From positions 1-25,934 of the IMG/VR virus record IMGVR_UViG_3300037189_002571: 25,934 nt of DNA. One strand, written 5' to 3'. This DNA comes from a virus. Position numbers and translations under genes: made by a program. Numbering within the stretch: the stretch's first letter is position 1; the number at the start of each line of letters is the position of its first letter. This document shows, piece by piece, positions 21,253-25,934 of the stretch. Under the pieces are notes generated by a model that worked only from the letters and a program-made list of their open reading frames with translations, was not told the origin of the DNA and ran no database searches.

Positions 21253-21846
21253 ATGGACACCACAAACCTACCAAAGACCAGAGCCGAAGCCCAAGCATCA
21301 GGCGCTAAATACTACTTCACCGGAGAGCCGTGTAAACACGGGCACATCGCTCCGCGCAAAACCAAAGGCGCTTGCATCGAGTGTTTGAAGGATGAATGGC
21401 AACAAGCCAATGTCACCCGTGCCGACTACTTCAAGGCGTACAACAAGTCAGAAGCCGGGAAGGAAGCGAAGCAAGAGTACTACGCTAAGAATAGAGACGC
21501 GGTTATTGCTAGAGCGCAAGCGCGGCCCGCCGAAGAGAAACGTGCGTACAAGCAAAAATACAAACAGGAGAACCCGGACCTTTACAAAGCGCTGACAAGT
21601 TTTCGGCGTAAACGTTTTCAAGACGCAACACCAAAGTGGCTTACGCATAGCCAAAAGACCGCTATACGAGAGTTGTACAAGATCGCCATGATTATGAGCA
21701 GGACAACCAAAGAGCGGTACGTTGTAGACCATATTGTTCCTATAAACGGCGAGACAGTTTGTGGTTTACATGTGCCGTGGAATCTTCGGGTTATCACTCA
21801 AGACGACAATCTGGCTAAGTCGAATAAGCTGTTGCCCGTAGAGTGA
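21253..21846 (+). CDS. Free-standing HNH endonuclease, probably homing
   Basis: 197 residues. An N-terminal zinc knuckle PCKHGH...CIEC (about 27-46) is followed by a long basic helical linker with repeated AYKQKY-type segments, then a C-terminal HNH site: YVVDHIVPINGETVCGLHVPWNLRVI...NLAKSNKL (Asp-His, His/Asn, Asn). It stands alone between the coat terminator and a new promoter, a typical insertion site for a homing gene. Its layout parallels the HNH gene at 2080-2553, though the sequences differ. ATG 21253 is chosen because it begins the usual N-terminus; the ribosome site is weak. Confidence 0.8.
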   Translation: MDTTNLPKTRAEAQASGAKYYFTGEPCKHGHIAPRKTKGACIECLKDEWQQANVTRADYFKAYNKSEAGKEAKQEYYAKNRDAVIARAQARPAEEKRAYKQKYKQENPDLYKALTSFRRKRFQDATPKWLTHSQKTAIRELYKIAMIMSRTTKERYVVDHIVPINGETVCGLHVPWNLRVITQDDNLAKSNKLLPVE

Positions 21847-21860
21847 AAACCTGCTATATT
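21832..21860 (+). promoter_or_regulatory. Sigma70-like promoter for downstream virion genes
   Basis: TTGCCC (21832-21837) and TATATT (21855-21860) with a 17-base spacer, the -10 flanked by CTGC and GCAG. It overlaps the end of the HNH gene and would restore transcription lost at the coat terminator. Confidence 0.5.
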
Positions 21861-21879
21861 GCAGTTACTCCGGGGTCCC

Positions 21880-21926
21880 GGTACATCAAACCAGTCCCGG
21901 CTGGACGACATACCGATTGATGTGCC
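21880..21926 (+). promoter_or_regulatory. Structured 5' leader hairpin
   Basis: GGTACATCAA (21880-21889) pairs with TTGATGTGCC (21917-21926), 10 bp with one G-U, enclosing CCAG/CTGG (21891-21904). A GTCCCGG direct repeat lies at 21875-21881 and 21894-21900. No T-run follows; it lies between the promoter and the ribosome site of the next gene and could stabilise the transcript. Confidence 0.45.
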
Positions 21927-21949
21927 TAGCTTGTATGTAAGGAAAAATC

Positions 21950-22438
21950 ATGGGATTTGCTACTCACCTCGGTCCTTGGCTGCTGGGTACCGTTAAGGAC
22001 ACCACCGGCACCACCGCTGGCACTATCCGCAATACTGGCGCAACCATCGTTGCACAGACCAATTCTGCTTCGTTTGGCTTCGCTGCCATCAACACCAGCC
22101 TGACTGGCAATGCAGTGGTTCTTCCCGCTGGTGCGATGATTACCTCGGCACAGTTTTACACGACGGAAGCCTACTCTGCTGCTGTCACGGTTAAGCTGAC
22201 GATGGGCGGTCAAGACATTTACACGGCAACTACGGTTACCGGACCTGCGGCTCCGTACGCAATGGCGGCAGGTACAAGCGCAGCAGTTGTTGCTCTGCTG
22301 GCTAACGTAGGCTCTACGGACGCTATCGTCACCTATACTGCTACCAAAGCAGGCACCCTCACGACTGGTGCTGGTACGCTGGTGATTGCCTACATTATGC
22401 GTAACTCGGACGGTACTAGCGTTCCTGCTTCGGCCTAA
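21950..22438 (+). CDS. Virion-associated beta-rich protein
   Basis: 162 residues. It starts MGFATHLGPWLLGTVKDTTG and is Thr/Ala/Gly-rich with alternating hydrophobic strands (FGFAAINTSLTG, VVLPAGAMITSAQFYTTEAY, TVKLTMGGQDIYTAT, GTLVIAYIMRNS). The opening MGFATHLGPWLLGTV is familiar from phage head/decoration-like proteins encoded downstream of the coat gene, so a capsid-surface or fibre-base role is likely. AAGGA lies at good spacing before the ATG. Confidence 0.6.
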   Translation: MGFATHLGPWLLGTVKDTTGTTAGTIRNTGATIVAQTNSASFGFAAINTSLTGNAVVLPAGAMITSAQFYTTEAYSAAVTVKLTMGGQDIYTATTVTGPAAPYAMAAGTSAAVVALLANVGSTDAIVTYTATKAGTLTTGAGTLVIAYIMRNSDGTSVPASA

Positions 22439-22447
22439 TTGATCTAG

Positions 22448-22466
22448 GGGGCTTCGGCCCCTTGTT
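22448..22466 (+). terminator. UUCG hairpin, probable weak terminator
   Basis: GGGGC (22448-22452) pairs with GCCCC (22457-22461) around TTCG, followed by TTGTTT. It lies just after a stop codon and 20 bases before the next start. Its T-tract is part of a GTTTACA motif. Confidence 0.55.
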
Positions 22467-22480
22467 TACAGGAGATTGAT

Positions 22481-22735
22481 ATGGCGATTACGCATCCGAG
22501 TCCCACGTTCCCCATGTATCCGGGCGGTGCTGTTGCTGTGGTCACCAGCGATACAGTTAATCTGGCATCGCCATCCGTGATCTACGTAGGCAGCGGCGGC
22601 TCTGTGAAAGTCACAACCGCGCAGGGTGATGACACTACCTTTGCAGGTCTGCTGGCAGGATCGGTTATCCCGGTTCAGGTGATCCGTGTCTGGACTACAG
22701 GCACCACGGCATCCAGCCTTGTGAGGATTTACTGA
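22481..22735 (+). CDS. Small virion protein, spike-base-like
   Basis: 84 residues, MAITHPSPTFPMYPGGAVAV... with a strand-rich body (DTVNLASPSVIYVGSGGSVKVTTAQGDD...) and a C-terminal VIPVQVIRVWTTGTTASSLVRIY. The last block (IPV-x-V-x-RVW-x-TGTTA-x-x-LVRIY) is shared by many short phage structural proteins encoded before tail fibres. It likely forms a small beta-sandwich or fibre attachment. GGAG precedes the ATG; one base separates it from the fibre gene. Confidence 0.6.
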   Translation: MAITHPSPTFPMYPGGAVAVVTSDTVNLASPSVIYVGSGGSVKVTTAQGDDTTFAGLLAGSVIPVQVIRVWTTGTTASSLVRIY

Positions 22736-22736
22736 T

Positions 22737-25088
22737 ATGTCATTCGGGTTTGGGTTTGGCGTTCCTAGTCAAGCATCCGCTACCGGGGGTGCCACTCTCA
22801 GCCTGAATTTCGCAGGGGCGACATCGCTCGACCCCAAGATAAGTTTCACCCGCGCCAGCAGCGGTACGTACACAAATAGCTCTGGACTCATAGCGCTCAC
22901 CCCGGTCAACCTGCTGACGTATTCGCAGGATTTTGACAATGCGGCTTGGACAAAAACAGGCTCTACTGTTACAGCAAATACCATTGTCGCACCTGATGGA
23001 ACTATAACAGGGGACAAAGTTGAAGAAGGAGCCATAACTTCGCAGCATCTTGTTGTTCAGTCTGCAACGGTAGTGGCGGCATCTTCTTACAACATGAGTG
23101 TTTACTTAAAAGCCGCAGAACGCTCAATACTTCGCATAACTGATGTATCAAGTAGCGCAGCGGTAAATGTGAATTTGAGTTTGGGTTCCATCACATCTTC
23201 ATCCTTAGTCACAAGCCCACAGATAACGTCCGTAGGAAACGGGTGGTATAGAGTATCAGGAACTTTTACATCTTCTGGAACATCGGCACAGATTGCTGTT
23301 TACCCAATTGTTGGAGGAACTTCAAGTTATCTTGGGGTTGTTGGCAATGGTTTCTTCATCTGGGGCGCTCAACTAGAGACAGGCCCCACAGCCACCACAT
23401 ACATCCCCACCACTACCACTGCCAGTGGCGCACCACGGTTTGACTACGACCCCGCTGCGATAGTGCAGCAGAATCTGCTGACGTACAGTGAGCAGTTTGA
23501 CAATGCGGCTTGGACAACTGCTAATGTTACCGTTTCTGCAAATACTGTGGTGTCCCCTTACGGTGACATAACAGGAGACACATTGACGGGTTCTGCTGTC
23601 ACCACCAACAAGTTCATTACTCAAGCCAGCGCCACTACAACTACGGGGGCTTACTCTGGAAGCATATACTTAAAGGCTGGTACACAGTCAACAGTTGTTG
23701 TGCGAACTAATGACAACACCGCTAGTAATGGTGCAAGGCAAGTCGTAAACCTTTCTACGGGAACATTGGGTGCTTTGAACACAGACGGCACTTGTACTGG
23801 CAGCAGCGCAAGCATCAGTTCTGTTGGCAACGGTTGGTATCGGGTGAGTGTCACGACCACGTATGTGTCAGCGCTGACGCATATTCAGCTTAACGTCTGG
23901 TTTGATAATTACGGCCCCTCTTCGTCGGCAAATTCGTTCTACCTCTGGGGCGCACAGATAAACCAAACCACGGCAGTGCTGCCCTACCTAGCCACTACCT
24001 CATCGGCTCTGACAATCCAAAACGTGCAACCCAAAGGCTTGCTCATTGAGGAGCAACGCACGAACCTGCTGACGTACTCGGAGCAGTTTGATAATGCAAT
24101 CTGGGCAAAGGTTGCTACAACGGCGACAGCCAATGCCTCAGTGGCTCCAGATGGAACGACAACGATGGACAGACTAACGGCTACCAATGCCGTTACGTCA
24201 TATCTGTACCAAGGCCCTGTTTCTGCCACTGCATCTACGACTTACACCGCAAGCATCTACATCAAAAAAGATACGGCATCACAGTGTCGTTTTCGTATTT
24301 TTGATGGTGGGCCAACCACAGAAATTGCAAGTATTATCGTTGACTTCACGGTTACTCCGCCAATACTGTCGGTTTCTACTGGAACATGGGCTGCTGGGCC
24401 AACACTTACAAATGTCGGCAACGGAATTTATCGGCTGTCGGGCAGCGTTTCTAGTGGGGCGTTTACATCCCTTGCGGTTCTCTTCTACCCGGATTCAGCA
24501 AACGGCCCCAATTCGACCTTTGCTTGGGGCGCTCAACTAGAAGCCGGAGCCTTCCCCACCAGCTACATCCCCACCACATCAGCCCAAGTGACAAGGGCAG
24601 TGGATGTTGCAAGTATTACGGGGACAAACTTCAGTAGCTGGTACAACGCAACGGAGGGGACGCTTTACGGGCAGGCGCAATCAGTCACTCTTTTGAACGT
24701 ACCTGCAAGTGTTGCAAATGGGGTTGTCGCCATCAATAATGGCACTGCCAACAATCGCGTGGATTTGCGGCTTCAGGGTAGCGGCACCAGCTTTATATCC
24801 TTCGTAACAGATGGAGGTGTCACTCAAGCTACGCTCATAAACAGTGGAACGTATGTGCCCAATACTTCGTACAAGATGGCGGTTGCATACAAGGTGAACG
24901 ACTTTGCAAGCGTCACAAATGGCGGCACTGCTGCAACTGATACGTTGGGTACGGCGCCTGCTACGGTAAATCAGTTATTGATTGGCAGTTTAGATGCAGG
25001 CAGTTCATACCTCAACGGCCACATCCGCTCCATCACCTACTGGCCCCGGCGCCTGAGCAACACTGAACTTCAGGGGGTAACAGCGTAA
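22737..25088 (+). CDS. Tail-fibre-like protein with three carbohydrate-binding modules
   Basis: 783 residues. Three repeats share the same order. NLLTYSQDFDNAAW (about 58), NLLTYSEQFDNAAW (about 248) and NLLTYSEQFDNAIW (about 444) are each followed by PDGT/PYGD, a YLKA/YIKK strand, GNGWYRVS/GNGIYRLS and WGAQLE/WGAQI near the module end, then YIPTT twice or YLATT. This is the layout of CBM_4_9-like beta-sandwich sugar-binding domains. The C-terminal 150 residues (WYNATEGTLYGQ ... GHIRSITYWPRRLSNTELQ) form a concanavalin/LamG-like domain. The N-terminus (MSFGFGFG) is Gly-rich and probably the virion anchor. It should bind host surface glycan. Confidence 0.8.
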   Translation: MSFGFGFGVPSQASATGGATLSLNFAGATSLDPKISFTRASSGTYTNSSGLIALTPVNLLTYSQDFDNAAWTKTGSTVTANTIVAPDGTITGDKVEEGAITSQHLVVQSATVVAASSYNMSVYLKAAERSILRITDVSSSAAVNVNLSLGSITSSSLVTSPQITSVGNGWYRVSGTFTSSGTSAQIAVYPIVGGTSSYLGVVGNGFFIWGAQLETGPTATTYIPTTTTASGAPRFDYDPAAIVQQNLLTYSEQFDNAAWTTANVTVSANTVVSPYGDITGDTLTGSAVTTNKFITQASATTTTGAYSGSIYLKAGTQSTVVVRTNDNTASNGARQVVNLSTGTLGALNTDGTCTGSSASISSVGNGWYRVSVTTTYVSALTHIQLNVWFDNYGPSSSANSFYLWGAQINQTTAVLPYLATTSSALTIQNVQPKGLLIEEQRTNLLTYSEQFDNAIWAKVATTATANASVAPDGTTTMDRLTATNAVTSYLYQGPVSATASTTYTASIYIKKDTASQCRFRIFDGGPTTEIASIIVDFTVTPPILSVSTGTWAAGPTLTNVGNGIYRLSGSVSSGAFTSLAVLFYPDSANGPNSTFAWGAQLEAGAFPTSYIPTTSAQVTRAVDVASITGTNFSSWYNATEGTLYGQAQSVTLLNVPASVANGVVAINNGTANNRVDLRLQGSGTSFISFVTDGGVTQATLINSGTYVPNTSYKMAVAYKVNDFASVTNGGTAATDTLGTAPATVNQLLIGSLDAGSSYLNGHIRSITYWPRRLSNTELQGVTA

Positions 25089-25342
25089 TGGATTACTACC
25101 TGAAATTCACAGACGAGGCAGAGGCAACCTCGGTGCTGTACACCGACGACATGCCCAACTTCCCGAACATCGATACCATCGGTACAATCTACCAACCGAC
25201 AGGCCAAATAAACGAAGAGGGAAACCCCGTAATGGCACCGATAGCTGGCTGGTATGTAAACGTGCGTTGTGAAGAAACAACGGCTTTCGACAACTATCAA
25301 GTGGACCCAGCACCGGCCTCGCCCGTGCGGGTATGGGCATAA
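25088..25342 (+). CDS. Small protein after the fibre gene
   Basis: 84 residues, MDYYLKFTDEAEATSVLYTD... with PNIDTIGTIYQPTGQ, GNPVMAPIAGWYVNVR and ending PVRVWA. This recurrent short phage protein follows fibre or tail genes; its role is unknown, possibly a fibre accessory. The ATG shares one base with the fibre stop (TAATG), so it is translationally coupled. It contains one TGTAAAC motif. Confidence 0.65.
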   Translation: MDYYLKFTDEAEATSVLYTDDMPNFPNIDTIGTIYQPTGQINEEGNPVMAPIAGWYVNVRCEETTAFDNYQVDPAPASPVRVWA

Positions 25343-25343
25343 C

Positions 25344-25589
25344 ATGGCTAAGTCACCTGCATGGACTCGCAAAGAAGGCAAGAACCCAAACGGCGGTTTG
25401 AACGCCAAGGGCAGGGCTTCGGCCAAAGCCCAAGGCATGAACCTCAAACCTCCTCAACCCGAGGGCGGCAAACGCCGAGACTCTTTTTGCGCCCGGATGG
25501 AAGGCATGAAGAGCAAGCTGACCAGCGCCAAGACGGCCAAAGACCCCAACAGCCGTATCAATAAATCCCTGAAAGCGTGGAACTGTTGA
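25344..25589 (+). CDS. DUF6321-type phage protein
   Basis: 81 residues, very basic: RKEGKNPNGGLNAKGRAS near the start, KPPQPEGGKRRDSFCARM in the middle, and LTSAKTAKDPNSRINKSLKAWNC at the end. The order GGLN-x-KGRAS, GGKRRDSFCARM and DPNSRINK matches the DUF6321 family of phage structural-region proteins, of unknown role. ATG 25344 begins the family N-terminus. Confidence 0.75.
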   Translation: MAKSPAWTRKEGKNPNGGLNAKGRASAKAQGMNLKPPQPEGGKRRDSFCARMEGMKSKLTSAKTAKDPNSRINKSLKAWNC

Positions 25590-25592
25590 GTC

Positions 25593-25838
25593 ATGGAAAT
25601 GATGATTTGGAACGTAGTCTTGACCGCTATCGTGGCGCTGTTGGGGTTCGTCATTAAAGAGAAGTTTGCTGAGTTGAACCGGCTCAGCATCCTGTTGAAC
25701 AAAACCCGCGAGGAAGTTGCACGGGATCACATCACCCGTTCAGAATTCAGGGCAGACATGCAGCAGTTGCTGGATAGGTTTGATCGAATAGAGCGTAAGT
25801 TAGACAGCTTGAGAGGCAATAATGCCATCCAGCAGTAA
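25593..25838 (+). CDS. Small membrane-anchored coiled-coil protein
   Basis: 81 residues. One transmembrane helix (MIWNVVLTAIVALLGFVI, about 4-21) is followed by a charged helix (NRLSILLNKTREEVA... LDRFDRIERKLDSLR) expected to form a coiled coil in the cytoplasm. This layout occurs in phage lysis-region proteins (spanin- or holin-associated) and in virion membrane proteins; either is possible. It overlaps the next gene by 17 bases. Confidence 0.65.
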   Translation: MEMMIWNVVLTAIVALLGFVIKEKFAELNRLSILLNKTREEVARDHITRSEFRADMQQLLDRFDRIERKLDSLRGNNAIQQ

Positions 25839-25934
25839 GAAGCAGCACAATTTCATGCAGGCCGTGGCGCATAGCCCTGAGTTTGCAAAGAAGGCAGGTG
25901 TCCCGCAATCCGTGGGGCGTGATTTCGCAGCGGC
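25822..25934 (+). CDS. Conserved phage protein, 3' end outside window
   Basis: The first 37 codons (MPSSSKKQHNFMQAVAHSPE, then FAKKAGVPQSVGRDFAA) remain open at the window edge. I recognise the pattern MPS-x-SKKQH-x-FM, then FAKK-x-GVPQSVG-x-DF, which is a short recurrent phage protein near structural genes; the role is unknown. AGAGG lies upstream at about 7 bases. Confidence 0.7.
   Translation, partial: MPSSSKKQHNFMQAVAHSPEFAKKAGVPQSVGRDFAA

Overview
The window is part of a tailed double-stranded DNA phage genome (Caudoviricetes), running from the early/recombination genes through replication and packaging to head and tail-fibre genes. The portal type (P22-like, very long) and the T7 gp4-like primase-helicase suggest a podovirus-like phage. 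Strong AGGAGG/GAGGTGAT-type ribosome sites and sigma70-like promoters point to a Gram-negative host; a freshwater betaproteobacterial host is my guess from overall protein flavour, not shown by the sequence. No integrase, RNA polymerase, DNA polymerase or tRNA gene was found in the window.

Layout. (1) 1-4479, minus strand: a tightly overlapping operon read leftwards, with PD-(D/E)XK exonuclease, DUF1071-type single-strand annealing protein, SSB-like protein, an HNH endonuclease, then a string of small proteins (ribbon-helix-helix, FDxHR zinc protein, a 45-residue membrane protein) ending in a hexapeptide-repeat protein cut by the window edge. (2) 4526-7874, plus strand: RusA-like resolvase, a small helical protein, about 450 bases with no convincing gene but with strong RNA structure, then winged-helix protein, small HNH-like protein and primase-helicase. 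(3) 7956-12100, minus strand: promoter with operator-like palindrome, SprT-like protein without its active site, CobS/MoxR-like AAA+ ATPase, CobT-like VWA protein and two small genes, ended by a strong terminator. (4) 12100-12465: divergent intergenic region with four DnaA-box-like sites and palindromes, a candidate origin or control region. (5) 12466-25934, plus strand: terminase small subunit, LexA-like winged helix, terminase large subunit, portal, GroES-like co-chaperonin, scaffold, decoration-like protein, major capsid protein, terminator, a free-standing HNH gene, further virion proteins, a three-module carbohydrate-binding fibre protein, and small late genes.

The most unusual signal is at DNA level: the 8-mer GTTTAMAC (GTTTACAC or GTTTAAAC, either strand) occurs 21 times and the 7-mer GTTTACA 26 times, far above the roughly 1 and 3 expected by chance, in coding and non-coding DNA, on both strands and in all reading frames. 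Several copies extend to 10-14 bp palindromes. This resembles a genome-wide protein-binding or modification site. The second is a pair of adjacent candidate structured RNAs at 5157-5523. The third is the MoxR/VWA module with a metallopeptidase-like motif in the VWA protein and a dead SprT-like partner.
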